Under the pieces are notes generated by a model. That model saw only the letters and a program-made list of their open reading frames with translations. It did not search any database and was not told the DNA's origin. 64,000 nt of DNA. It comes from Colletotrichum lupini. Lineage: Eukaryota; Ascomycota; Sordariomycetes; Glomerellales; Glomerellaceae. Where the stretch lies: NCBI RefSeq assembly GCF_023278565.1, contig NC_064682.1, positions 558,001-622,000 on the forward strand. The letters run 5' to 3'. Position numbers and translations under genes: made by a program. Shown piece after piece: positions 1-10,064 of the stretch. Within the stretch, counting starts at the first letter, position 1. Each line of letters opens with the position of its first letter.

Positions 1-17
1 ATCTTCACCAACTCAAA

Positions 18-1154
18 ATGAAGCAGTCTTTCACCTTCATCACCGCTGCTTTTGGCGTGGCCTCAGCCAATCCTCACCTGGCTGCTGCTCACTTGGCCAA
101 CCCTCACTTCCGCAGAGCTTCCCCCACTGAGTGGACTCCTGCTGGACCTGATGACTGTGAGTACACTATCCTGATGAACCAAACCTAAGCTTCAAGTGCT
201 AATTATGTAGTCCGTGGCCCATGCCCAATGATGAACACTTTGGCCAACCACGGCTTCATATCCCACGACGGCAAGAACCTGACGAAGGACGTTGTTGTGA
301 AAGGTCTTCAGGACGGCCTCAACTTCGGGACCGATCTTGGAACCCTGATGTTTAACATGGCCCTTATTGCCAATCCAGAACCCAATGCCACATTCTTCAC
401 TCTGTAAGAAGCCCCTTTGAAGTCTTGGCGCAACGCACCACTAATTCAACATGTATAGGGACCAACTTAACGTTCACAATGTCCTGGAGCACGATGCTAG
501 CTTGAGGTAAGTTTAAGCTCTGCCCGTCTGAAGCAGAATAATGCCTCGACTCATCCAGGCTTTGGTTCTTCCTGTTCGAGCTAAGGAGTGACGAGTATAT
601 CCAGACTTGGACTACACTAACACCTTGCCCACAGTCGCACCGATGCTGCCTTTGGCAACAATCATGTCTTCAACCAATCCATCTTCGACGAGTCGAGAGC
701 CTACTGGACGAAGGATACCCTGGATGCGCAACAGCTTGCCAACAGCAAGTTGGCGCGACAGGTCACCTCAAGAGCTTTCAACCCCAACTACACCTTCACT
801 GCAACCGTGGAGAACTTCAGTCTTGGCGAGGTCGCTGCCCCCATCATTGTCTTTGGCGATATGACCGCCGGAACCGTCAACAAGACACTGGTCGAATACT
901 TCTTCCGTAAGAGACACATCAAACATAGCTCCTTGAGACAACTGTAGACTAATATGTGGTTTGCAGAGAACGAGCGCCTTCCTGCTGAGTTGGGCTGGGT
1001 CAAGAAGGAGAACGCTGTTACACAAGAGGACATCCTGAAGGTGGTCGAGATGATTAGAAACGCAACTGTGCTTACCACAGGTGGCGCGGCTGAGGCCCCT
1101 CACAGACGTATGATTAGGGACTTGCACACTGGCTTGGGCCTGCTGTCCCAGTGA
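18..1154 (+). CDS. Secreted heme-thiolate peroxidase (unspecific peroxygenase / chloroperoxidase family)
   Basis: Five exons: 18-156, 211-403, 459-506, 635-906, 967-1154. All four introns are GT-AG and in phase, giving 279 aa. The first ATG (AAAATG) opens a signal peptide (MKQSFTFITAAFGVASA). The mature protein has the family marks in order: RGPCPMMN with the probable heme-ligand Cys51, the EHDASLSR motif at about 121-128 (split by intron 3), and a C-terminal NERLPAELGW segment. The EHD motif and the size fit the short peroxygenase/chloroperoxidase class (Pfam Peroxidase_2), which uses hydrogen peroxide to oxygenate or halogenate substrates outside the cell. Several N-glycosylation sequons are present (NLT, NAT, NQS, NYT). 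No operon context; island A begins 320 bp downstream. The family is clear; substrate and choice between peroxygenase and halogenase cannot be read from sequence. Confidence 0.93.
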
Positions 1155-1474
1155 GGCATTTGATCTTTGCACTGATCAGTACATGTAATTATGTGTGCCT
1201 GAGCGCCACTTTCTCTTCACATGTTATTTATCATAAGGGATTTGACATATTAGCATTGCTCTTTCTCAAAGATGTATTCAAAGCAACATAACTAAGCATA
1301 GCAAGATTTCCTAAATATGCTGTGGTCCACAGCCGCCTGGTCAATTACGTAAGCTTTTAGACGGAGGTTTTGATCATAGACCATAGCTGGCTCATAGACC
1401 TAGTCGCACCGAATCTTATGTGTCATTGAAGTGCGGGCATAACGGCTCTCATTCTAGTTACATACTGCCTAAAT
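1155..1474. other. 3' flank of the peroxygenase gene up to the island A target site
   Basis: No gene seen. Ordinary base composition until the abrupt change at about 1475. Bases 1470-1474 (TAAAT) are the left target-site copy of the island A outer element. Confidence 0.6.
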
Positions 1475-1651
1475 TATCACGAGTTATAGCACGCAGCAAT
1501 GGGCATACGGAGTATAGTAAAAGTGGCTTAATTATTAAAGTAGAAATAGATAAAAAGACAAGGTCTATATATATAATATCTAAGATAGATACGTGATTTA
1601 GTACGTAATAGGTACTTTATAAAGTATAATTACTATCCCTATTACGTAATA
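1475..1651 (-). repeat. Left (3') LTR of the island A outer Copia
   Basis: Aligns without gaps over 177 bp to 15366-15542. Mismatches are mostly transitions (for example TTACGTAATA here against TTACGTGACA). Minus-strand reading starts TG in the right copy and TA here, as after RIP. A minus-strand purine tract lies just inside (1652-1660). Confidence 0.75.
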
Positions 1652-1738
1652 CACCCCTTAATTACTATTACTAGGGAGCTATTATACCTAAGATAGAATC
1701 TCTAAATGCCCTTATAAAGGCCTAATTTAGTTAAATAT

Positions 1739-2252
1739 TGTTACGAAGGTAACTTTGTTTACCTTATTATTCGCCTTATTATCAATATTACGTAAGCAAA
1801 CTATATACCATATTAATCTACGATTTCTATAGATTATTATAGGTATTGATTATGTAAGCAATACTGCTTATATAAGCTTACGTGAGCAATGGAAAGTACT
1901 AGAAGGTAACTGAATAATCTGGAATTTACTCGAGGCGGAATTACGTACTACGATTACGCATTTACTTACGTATACGCTTATTAATTATATCATAATTAAT
2001 AAGCAATAGAATATTCTAGTAGGAGGTTTTTATGCCTATATGTAGGCGTGTATTTGCCTACCTAGACCTTTCGTTAAGCAAGTAACTTCTCATATAGTAA
2101 TTTAACTATATTACTCTCTTTATTATAAAAACCTCTTTTATATACGCTTACTTCCCCTATATTTATATATTCTTGCTTCTATATGAATATTCAATTTTTA
2201 TACTCTTTATAAGAATATCCCGTATTACCTCGTTAAAGCTATACGTATTAGA
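1739..2252 (+). repeat. Solo LTR of the nested Copia family, opposite orientation, RIP-marked
   Basis: 514 bp closely matching the reverse complement of 4650-5161 and 10065-10578. It begins TGTTACGAAGG and ends CGTATTAGA, where the intact LTR ends CGTGCTAGA. It is flanked by perfect 5-bp duplications AATAT (1734-1738 and 2253-2257), so it is a single insertion reduced to one LTR by LTR-LTR recombination. It also confirms the LTR ends of this family. Several differences from the intact LTRs are G to A or C to T. Confidence 0.88.
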
Positions 2253-2257
2253 AATAT

Positions 2258-4644
2258 AAATAATAAAAAAATAAGTATAAAGGATATACGTTTTTTAAAC
2301 TACGTTTATTATAAATATATCTCTTTATTTAAAATAAATAGAATCCTAACTTAGAATATTATATATTTTATTACTTTTAATATATAAATTACTAAGGGCA
2401 AGGCTACTTAGCTACTTTATATATATCTAAATTTTTATAGTATTACTTAGCTATTATTTTTCTTTCTCTTTTTAACTTCTTATAGTTATTATAAATACCC
2501 CTATTTATTATACGCGCGCACCTATACTATCGAATTATTTATTAATTTTATTTTAAATATAAATATTTAATATATTTAAAAATAATAATAAGTTTTGCGC
2601 AATTTTTATAATACTTTTTATATACGTATTATATAGTTTACTAAGAGTTTAAATAGGTAATAATATTAATAAGCCCCTTTAAGTTATTACCCCCCTTTAT
2701 AACTTCTTATTTACTTATTAAGGCCCGGCTATTAAGCTCTCCCTCTTTAATTAAGAGGATATTAAAGCTATTAATTAAAATACTAAGAACTTTATTAAGT
2801 TCGAGGCTCTTTTTAATAATTATAATAAGGGTAATAATAAAATAATCATAATAATAAAAGCTTTAACGAGCTTTTATTTATCCCCCCTTTAAAATTTAAA
2901 AATAAAAATAAGACTAGTTTAGATAATAAGCTTTTTAAAAAAGGTATATTATATACTTATTATTTTAAGAGTTTATATTTAATATTATTTTAGGGTTTTA
3001 AAAACGCAAAACTAGCTCTTTTTAAAAAGGTAATAAGAAATAAAAAAGAATATTAAGAAGTTAAAATACCCCTTATAATAAATATAGTTCTCTTTACTAT
3101 TTTAAGCCTACTTAACGTATATTTAGTCCTTAAAAAGCTTAAAAAAGAGGCTCTTAAAAAACAAGAGATTTAGTACTTATTTTATTTTAAAATAACCTTT
3201 TAATATACTAACCCTAAGGATAGTAATTATTATTTTATAAAAAGTAGTAGCTAGTATATATATTATTTTAATAGCTATTTAACTAAGGGGTATATTAATA
3301 TATTAGTCGTTTTATAGTTAATAGCCTAGGCCCTTACCGAGGCTATTATAAATAGCGCTCCCTTTTTTATAAATATATTATCCTTTTTTATTATTAAAAA
3401 GCGTACTTCTAACTATAGTTTTAATAAGATATTACTAAGCTTTATAATATTATTTACTAAATAAATAATAATTAAAAAATATATAAGAACTATATCGGCT
3501 TTTATATAGAGGACTTTTTTAATACGTACCCCCGGTCCTTTTTTATATTTATTATAGTTATTTATAACTAACCTCTTATTATACTACTTATTTTTATACT
3601 CTAAGTCGTTAACTTAATAATTATTCTAGCTCTTATACTCATTATTACCCCTATTACTCCTAGCTTTATAAACTTTAAAATATATAAAACGCGTTTTTTA
3701 ATATATATACTAACCCTTTTTTTTAATAATACTATACTCTTAGTAATTACGTACTTCGTAAACTAAAAATTTAAATAATAAGTATAAGCCTAGGTCTTAT
3801 TTTTATATATATATACTTTATAAAATAAGGTTATTTTAAGAGTTTAGGCCTTTAAGCTATAAGAGGTTTTTATTTTATTTATTTTAGGCCTCCGGGCCGT
3901 ACTCTAAGTTCTATTTATTATTTATTTTTAAGTATTAAATTTTTCTAAGTATAGCCTAAATTAATCATTTTTAATTATTTTAGCTATTTATAATAGCTTT
4001 TTATATATTATAAAGGTTAAGAAGTATATAGAAATATTCGAACTTAGTTTATAAAAAGCTTTTAGTAAGTCTATTTACTAATATATCTTTTATTAATATA
4101 TAAATAACCTCGAAGCTACTTTTAGCGTGCTTTTATTTTAATTATATATTTTATATATCAATATAGTAAAGTCGAGTAACTATTTTTTCTTTTTCCTTTA
4201 TAATAAGTCGAATCGTTTATTAATTATTATAATTAACTAACTATATTTTTCTTAAGTTAAGGGTAATATCTTTAAAAAGGCGCTTTAGAGCTATAGTCTT
4301 TTTTATAGTTTCCTTAAGGTAAAAAAGCTTAGCTTTAGTAATTAATATTATAACTATCGCTTAGCGTACTAATTTTTATTAAATTAGGCTACTAAAAAGG
4401 AATATTATATATCCTTAAGATAATTATTATATTACCTCGTTATTTATAAAGCTAGTATCTCTAGCTAAAAGTAATAATTACGTACTTAGTATATTATTAT
4501 AATAAAGCGTAAAATATCTTATTATATAGAAATATTAAATATAATAGTTAATTATTTTAATATAAGTTACGCTTAGGTTAGTTAAGAACCGTAATAATTA
4601 TAAATAAATAAAAGTAACGTTTAGTTTAATTATAATAACTATAT
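2258..4644. other. AT-rich RIP debris of the outer Copia (left part, probable 3' pol)
   Basis: No open frame, no recognisable gene. Extremely AT and TpA rich with stops in all frames. By position it should be the 3' part of the minus-strand outer Copia element. Confidence 0.55.
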
Positions 4645-4649
4645 AAAAT

Positions 4650-5161
4650 TCTAGCACGTATAGCTTTAACGAGGTAATGCGGGATATTCTTATAAAGAAT
4701 ATAAAAAGTGAATATTCATATAGAAGCAAGAATATATGAATATAGGGGAAATAAGCGTATATAAAAGAGGTTTTTGTAGTAAAGAGTAATATAGTTGAAT
4801 TACTATATGAGAAGTTGCTTGCTTAACGAAAGGTCTAGGTAGGCAAATACACGCCTACATATAGGCATAAAAACCTCCTACTAGAATATTCCATTGCTTA
4901 TTAATTATGATATAATTAATAAGCATATACGTAAGTGAATGCGTAATCGTAGTACGTAATTCCGCCTCGAGTAAATTCCAGATTATTCAGTTATCTTCCA
5001 GTACTTTCCATTGCTCACGTAAGCTTATATAAGCAGTATTGCTTACATAATCAATACCTATAATAATCTACAGAAATCGTAGATTAATATGGTATATAGT
5101 TTGCTTACGTAATATTGATAATAAGGCGAATAATAAGGTAAACAAAGTTACCTTCGTAACA
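4650..5161 (-). repeat. 3' LTR of the intact Copia
   Basis: 512 bp. Minus-strand reading runs TGTTACGAAGG to CGTGCTAGA. Near-identical to 10065-10578. Confidence 0.92.
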
Positions 5162-5172
5162 CTCCCTCTTTT
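5162..5172 (-). promoter_or_regulatory. Polypurine tract of the intact Copia
   Basis: Minus strand reads AAAAGAGGGAG immediately before the TGTTACG start of the 3' LTR, the position where plus-strand DNA synthesis is primed. Confidence 0.8.
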
Positions 5173-5204
5173 GCCTTATTAGCTATGTTGAAATAGCTAA
5201 CCAA

Positions 5205-5288
5205 GTACCCTAGAGTAGATTTCTAGTACCCTAGAATAGTTTTTTGGTACCCTAGAACAATCTTTTGGTACCCTAGAGTATTTTCCTT
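5205..5288. repeat. Four-copy 21-bp tandem repeat in the Copia 3' region
   Basis: GTACCCTAGA recurs at 5205, 5226, 5247 and 5268, a period of exactly 21 bp. The spacers between copies vary. Lies between the gag-pol stop codon and the 3' LTR. Confidence 0.85.
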
Positions 5289-5345
5289 AAAGTATTCATA
5301 AAAATATAAGGAAAATAAATACCTATATTAGGGGTATAATATAGG

Positions 5346-8300
5346 TTAAATAGGGTTATTAGGATCGTTTAAGCCTATTAGCTTAACGAATTCCTTATGT
5401 TTAACCCGAGGTAAGGGTTTTGTTAACCCATCGGCAGGCATTATAGTAGAAGGGAGATATTCTACTTTAATATTCCCTTTTTCTACTTCCTGTCGAGTAT
5501 AATAATAATATAGGGCAGTATGCTTAGTCCTTTGGTGATATTCAGGATTATAAGCAAGAGATAATGCCCCATTATTATCGGTTTTAATAGTAATAGGTTT
5601 AACTTGATAACCTATTTCCGATAATAAATTCTGAAGCCAAATAGCTTCCCGAATAGCTTCCTGAAGTCCATTAAATTCAGCCTCTGTAGTAGAAAGTGCT
5701 ATAGTAGACTGTTTTTTAGACTTCCAGCTAATCGGACCTCCATTTAGTGTAAATAAGTACCCAGAAGTTGATTTTCTAGTACTTTTACACCCGGCCCAGT
5801 TAGAATCAGTATAGCCTACTAATTCTACAGGCCCAATATTACCATTATAGGTAATATTATAGTGAATAGTGCCACTAAGGTATCTATAAATACCTTTTAC
5901 TACCTTAAGTAGGTAAATAGTGGGCTTATGGAGGTATTGGGAGACGAAAGAGACTGAAAAAGCTAAATCAGCCCTAGTCACAACCATAGCGTACATTAAA
6001 GATCCTACTAGGTGCTGGTAGGTCTTTAATAGCTCTTTTGAAGGTAAATAGTCATCTTTTTCGTTCCCTAAATCACTATTTAATATACCCGGATTTATAG
6101 GTATATTAGTGATTTTAGCTTCGGAAAAATCATTATTATTAAGAATTTCCTTAATATAATGACTTTGAGAGAGAGAAATAGTCTTATTAGACCGATTTCT
6201 AGTAATTTTGACGCCTAGGAAATTCGAGGCTTCGCCTAGGTCTTTAATATCGATATATTTCGATATTTTACCCTTAATTTCCTCTATATATTTAATATTT
6301 TTATTAAATATAAGGAAATCATCGACGTGGGTAACAATAAAAGCAGGATTTTTGAAATCCTGGTTGAAATAGGTAGCCTCATCGGATTTTAGAGGTAAAA
6401 AGCCTATTTTATTAAAAATAGACTTCAGCTTTAGTTGCCATTGTCTAGGGCTTTGTTTGAGCCCATATAAGGCTTTTAAAAGCTGTAATAACTGATTTTT
6501 TGATTTATCCCAATTTATAGTATTTAAATTAGGGTATTTTTCAAAAAATTCAGTTAAAGGTATATTAGAAGGGTCTATATATACCTCTTCTAATAAATCC
6601 CCATTTAAAAAGGCACCAATAACGTCAATTTGGTGTATATGCCAGTTTAAAGGGGCAGATAGGGCTATAAGTACCCTATAGGTAGTAGGATTACTTCCAG
6701 AAGCAAAAGTTTGGAAATAATCGACTCCATACTGTTGTTCGAAGCCTCTAACTACTAATCGGGCCTTATATTTATCAATATTACCAGTATTAATATTGAT
6801 TTTTCGTTTAAAGACCCATCTAGTAGATAGTGGATTTTTATTAGCTTTATAGACCTTATTTGGGTCTATAGCTAATAAAGTACCCTTTTTAATAATAACC
6901 TCTAGCTCAGAATATATAGCTTTTAACCATTCTGATTTTTCTGAGCTATTTAGAGCCTGTTTTAGTGTATTAGGCTCTGGAGGTAGGGTAATACTCTGAG
7001 TAAAATCTTTATATTTAGATTTTTCTTCCTCAGATAATTTGGGAATTAATACCTCTATTTTAGAAGGTATTTCCTGAATATCTTCGATTTTATCAAAAAT
7101 TTTAGAATATAAAGGAGGATTTACGCTTTCTACCCCCTCTATTCTATTATTTTGAATAAATCGAATATGCGAAGTCCGTAATAATCGAGATCGAAAAGGA
7201 TTAGAAGGGCAATATATAACATATATATTATTACCTTCTTTTCCTAAATATATACCATTTTGAGTATAGGTATACATTTTATTCGAAGTGACTCGCTTTT
7301 GAGTAGGGTAATAAATAAGTACCCTAGAGCCGATTTTTCTTAGATTAGATAAATCCGGCTTATTATTTCTTTTTGGGAAGAAATAATCGAGAAAAGCCTC
7401 CATAGGGGTCTTTTCAAGGCGTATATTAGCGGTAAAATTAACTAATTTAGTTAATTCTTTCAAAATTACGTCCCATAAATATAGGGGTAATTTCTCTGCT
7501 AATAAAATAGTTCTAGCCTTTTCGATAAGGGCCCTATTAGTCCTTTCGGCTATACCATTTTGCTCGGGCGTATAGGGCGTTGAAGGCTCTAAAATAATGC
7601 CTTTTTCGTTAATATAGGGTAATAATTCCCCTATATTGAATTCCGTACCATTATCTAAGCGTATATACTTAGGGTAGGAATTAAACTGGTTAAAATAAAA
7701 TTCCAGTTTGTTTTTGAGAATATTAATTATATTCTCTTTGGTTTTTGAGAATTCAACATCTCGAAAACCAGTAAAATCATCCGTAAACGGAATAGCGTAA
7801 TTATTTCCACTAATAGTAGTAGGGGTAATTTTAACTGTATCAATACAGACCCTTTCTAGTGGAAATAATGCCCGATTATAGTTAATTTTAGGCTGTTGCC
7901 TAGTTAACTTAGCTGTAGTACAGCTCGGGCAATTTAGGTCTTTTTCCTTTAATTTGTCTAAAGGAATTCCCTTAGTTATTTTCGCAGTTTTTAATAAATA
8001 AGGGTAAGAAGGATGACCTAATTTTTCGTGCCATTCCTGGGTGATTGAATAGGCCTGATTATCTGAATTTTCAGATAAATAATCAGTATTTTTCTCTATA
8101 TTACTATTATTAATAGTAATATTATGAAGAGAATTTTGAATGGATTCTAAAATATTTTTTAGATCCAAATACTGATTTTTAGGGTCCAAATCGTTTTGTT
8201 GGTACCCTGTAGTAGGCCTTCGATTTTTCCAAGCAATATTAAGGAAAAATCCATGCCTTTTGAAATCCAAATAAGCAAATACATTGCCCTCAGAATCCAC

Positions 8301-9593
8301 TAAATAATTCTTTTCAATATATCCACCATTTTTGTAGTGTAATATACCTGAAAAGATATTAAGTGGGAATTCTGGAATATATAAGGTATTTTTTAACCTT
8401 ATAGGTATAATTTTACCCCGTAAATAGATAGGTAAAATTAAGTCCCCAATACCCTGTGGGTAAACTGGGCCAGCTCCGGTTCGAATAGGGGGTAAATTGT
8501 CCCTATTATCGAAATTTTCGAATAAATCCATACTATTAGTAATATGGACTGTTGAACCCGTATCATATAACCACCTTTCAGTTGTATTTGTGCCCATATT
8601 AGCCGAATTATTAGTATTTTCTCCCGAAAGGCCCAAATTATCATTTGGAGTCGAGTTAGGTAATATATGAGGGAGAAAAGGTTGATAATTTTCATTAAGT
8701 GGGTCTATGGTATAGTGGTCGGAACCACTAACCATATAATTCCTTGATTGTAAGGGCTGAGGGTTCAAATCTCCATGTGGGCGTTGGTTTTTCGTAAAAA
8801 GGTTGGGCTGGTTTGGTTGGTTTCGGGGCTGGTTTCGGGGTTGGTTTGGTTTGGGTTGATATGAGGGCTTATTTGAGGGCTTATTTGGGTAATTTGAGGG
8901 CTTATTTGGGTTGGTATTTGGGTTGGTATTTTGCTTATAATAAGTCTTAGACTTATTATACTTATTTCGAGAGTATTTATTACTCTTAATAGTATTATTA
9001 GACATAGGAGTATCGATTTCTCTCCTATTTTCGTCTAATATATCCGTAATAAGAGCCTCTAAAGTAGGGGGCTCTTTAAGTCTTAGATTAGACCTTTGAC
9101 GATCAGCCCAAATCGGAAAGATATTAGTTAGGGCTGATATAAAGACCGTTTTTTGGTCTATATCCTCAATAATAGCTCCTACGCTTTTTAATTTGGAAAT
9201 ATAGCTTTTAAATGAGCTAATAAACTCATTTAAGCTATTAAAATGCTCCAATCTAATAGCGTGGAATTCGAGGTATAATTGTTGACGTAGAACTGGTCCT
9301 GTACCCTCATAGGATGCTTTAAGGGTATTAAGAGCCTCTTTTGGATCAATTTGATCAAAAATAAGTGAAAGAGGCTCAGGTTGAATATTTTGCCTTATTA
9401 ATAATAAGGATTGGGTTTTTTGCTCTTCAGTAATATTTTCATATTCGTTTTCAACTTCGAAATAGGTATTTAATTTCAAAAGTCGAAGATAAATATGAAG
9501 AGTAGAAAGCCAAGTAGTCCAATTTTGACTACCTTTTAGGCGTTGATTTTCAGGCATAAGGCAGCCTGTAATTGCCTTAATAATATCCGCCAT
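5346..9593 (-). CDS. Copia gag-pol polyprotein, intact, 1415 aa
   Basis: Single ORF without frameshift. In order: gag (1 to about 195, UBN2-like, SQNWTTWLSTL at start); an Asn/Pro/Gln-rich linker (about 195-330) with no CCHC zinc knuckle; aspartic protease WLYDTGSTVHI (catalytic Asp about 343); GAG-pre-integrase zinc motif (HEKLGHP ... CPSC); integrase with CIDT, RLDNGTEF and TPEQNGIAER, the D-D-E core; reverse transcriptase with RWVFKRK, QIDVIGAFLNGDL, KALYGLKQSPRQW and the catalytic THVDDFLIF; RNase H with YTDSNWAGC, STTEAEF, IKTDNNGAL and TKHTALYYYY. Integrase before reverse transcriptase defines Ty1/copia. No stops, unlike the surrounding DNA. Codon use is AT-rich compared with the host genes. 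The missing zinc knuckle is the odd point; residues about 270-297 are encoded opposite a tRNA-like sequence. Confidence 0.96.
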   Translation of the reverse strand: MADIIKAITGCLMPENQRLKGSQNWTTWLSTLHIYLRLLKLNTYFEVENEYENITEEQKTQSLLLIRQNIQPEPLSLIFDQIDPKEALNTLKASYEGTGPVLRQQLYLEFHAIRLEHFNSLNEFISSFKSYISKLKSVGAIIEDIDQKTVFISALTNIFPIWADRQRSNLRLKEPPTLEALITDILDENRREIDTPMSNNTIKSNKYSRNKYNKSKTYYKQNTNPNTNPNKPSNYPNKPSNKPSYQPKPNQPRNQPRNQPNQPNLFTKNQRPHGDLNPQPLQSRNYMVSGSDHYTIDPLNENYQPFLPHILPNSTPNDNLGLSGENTNNSANMGTNTTERWLYDTGSTVHITNSMDLFENFDNRDNLPPIRTGAGPVYPQGIGDLILPIYLRGKIIPIRLKNTLYIPEFPLNIFSGILHYKNGGYIEKNYLVDSEGNVFAYLDFKRHGFFLNIAWKNRRPTTGYQQNDLDPKNQYLDLKNILESIQNSLHNITINNSNIEKNTDYLSENSDNQAYSITQEWHEKLGHPSYPYLLKTAKITKGIPLDKLKEKDLNCPSCTTAKLTRQQPKINYNRALFPLERVCIDTVKITPTTISGNNYAIPFTDDFTGFRDVEFSKTKENIINILKNKLEFYFNQFNSYPKYIRLDNGTEFNIGELLPYINEKGIILEPSTPYTPEQNGIAERTNRALIEKARTILLAEKLPLYLWDVILKELTKLVNFTANIRLEKTPMEAFLDYFFPKRNNKPDLSNLRKIGSRVLIYYPTQKRVTSNKMYTYTQNGIYLGKEGNNIYVIYCPSNPFRSRLLRTSHIRFIQNNRIEGVESVNPPLYSKIFDKIEDIQEIPSKIEVLIPKLSEEEKSKYKDFTQSITLPPEPNTLKQALNSSEKSEWLKAIYSELEVIIKKGTLLAIDPNKVYKANKNPLSTRWVFKRKININTGNIDKYKARLVVRGFEQQYGVDYFQTFASGSNPTTYRVLIALSAPLNWHIHQIDVIGAFLNGDLLEEVYIDPSNIPLTEFFEKYPNLNTINWDKSKNQLLQLLKALYGLKQSPRQWQLKLKSIFNKIGFLPLKSDEATYFNQDFKNPAFIVTHVDDFLIFNKNIKYIEEIKGKISKYIDIKDLGEASNFLGVKITRNRSNKTISLSQSHYIKEILNNNDFSEAKITNIPINPGILNSDLGNEKDDYLPSKELLKTYQHLVGSLMYAMVVTRADLAFSVSFVSQYLHKPTIYLLKVVKGIYRYLSGTIHYNITYNGNIGPVELVGYTDSNWAGCKSTRKSTSGYLFTLNGGPISWKSKKQSTIALSTTEAEFNGLQEAIREAIWLQNLLSEIGYQVKPITIKTDNNGALSLAYNPEYHQRTKHTALYYYYTRQEVEKGNIKVEYLPSTIMPADGLTKPLPRVKHKEFVKLIGLNDPNNPI
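8701..8785 (+). other. tRNA-like sequence antisense within Copia gag
   Basis: The plus strand carries an A-box-like ATGGTATAGTGG at about 8707 and a B-box-like GGGTTCAAATCTCC at about 8761, in tRNA order with extra spacing of roughly an intron. Partial arms can be drawn: D stem GGT/ACC, a CCTT..AAGG hairpin, and a weak T stem. The acceptor ends do not pair well and no isotype can be assigned, so it is a relic or tRNA-derived piece rather than a confident gene. Opposite strand encodes HGDLNPQPLQSRN in the gag linker. Confidence 0.45.
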
Positions 9594-9653
9594 TATATAT
9601 ATTTTAGAATATATATAATATAAATATATACTAGTATTGTTCCTAGTATAAAT

Positions 9654-9764
9654 AAGCTTACTTTAAGCTTAGAATTCAAGCTTGTTTTTAAGCTTGAAAA
9701 TAGACTTATTTTAAGTCTAAAAATATATATAAGAAAAAGTCTATTTTGACTTCTTTTTCTTATA
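9654..9764 (-). other. Series of four hairpins in the Copia RNA leader
   Basis: Perfect inverted repeats follow one another: 9654-9670 (7-bp stem), 9675-9698 (9-bp stem TTCAAGCTT, 6-nt loop), 9701-9719 (8-bp stem TAGACTTA, 3-nt loop) and 9728-9764 (about 14-bp stem with a small bulge). They lie between the start codon and the primer site of the element transcript. Dimerisation, packaging or translation control is possible but inferred. Confidence 0.6.
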
Positions 9765-10049
9765 AATAGATATTTAATAAAAGTAAGTATATAGTATAAA
9801 AAGGACTTACACTTCGTCTGCCTTTTTATATATATAAATCCTTTATTAAATATAAAGGTCGATTTCGAATTTTCGAATTCGAAAAAGTGATTTTGGGCGG
9901 AGTAAGATATCTCAATATATGAATATGCATATACCGGATAAAGGCATATACCTAAATGATAATAGGTATGATATAGGTAAATAAAAATAGAAGAGCTCGG
10001 ATAAGTGAATAATATTCAATTAAGTAAATAAAACCTCAGTTATATAATA

Positions 10050-10064
10050 ACTGGGCTCATAACC
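10050..10064 (-). other. Primer-binding site complementary to initiator tRNA-Met anticodon arm
   Basis: Minus strand reads GGTTATGAGCCCAGT immediately after the 5' LTR. Its complement contains GGGCTCATAACC, the anticodon loop region of eukaryotic initiator tRNA-Met (CAT anticodon), not the tRNA 3' end. This is the half-tRNA priming arrangement known from Drosophila copia. Confidence 0.8.

Noticed and set aside
768..1172. Minus-strand frame of 134 codons opposite the peroxygenase
   Set aside because: Shadow of exons 4-5 of the peroxygenase.
8438..8695. 85-codon minus-strand frame within the Copia ORF
   Set aside because: Alternative frame of the gag-pol gene.
8701..8785. Calling a functional tRNA gene here
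   Set aside because: A- and B-box-like motifs are present but the acceptor stem does not pair and no anticodon can be assigned with confidence.
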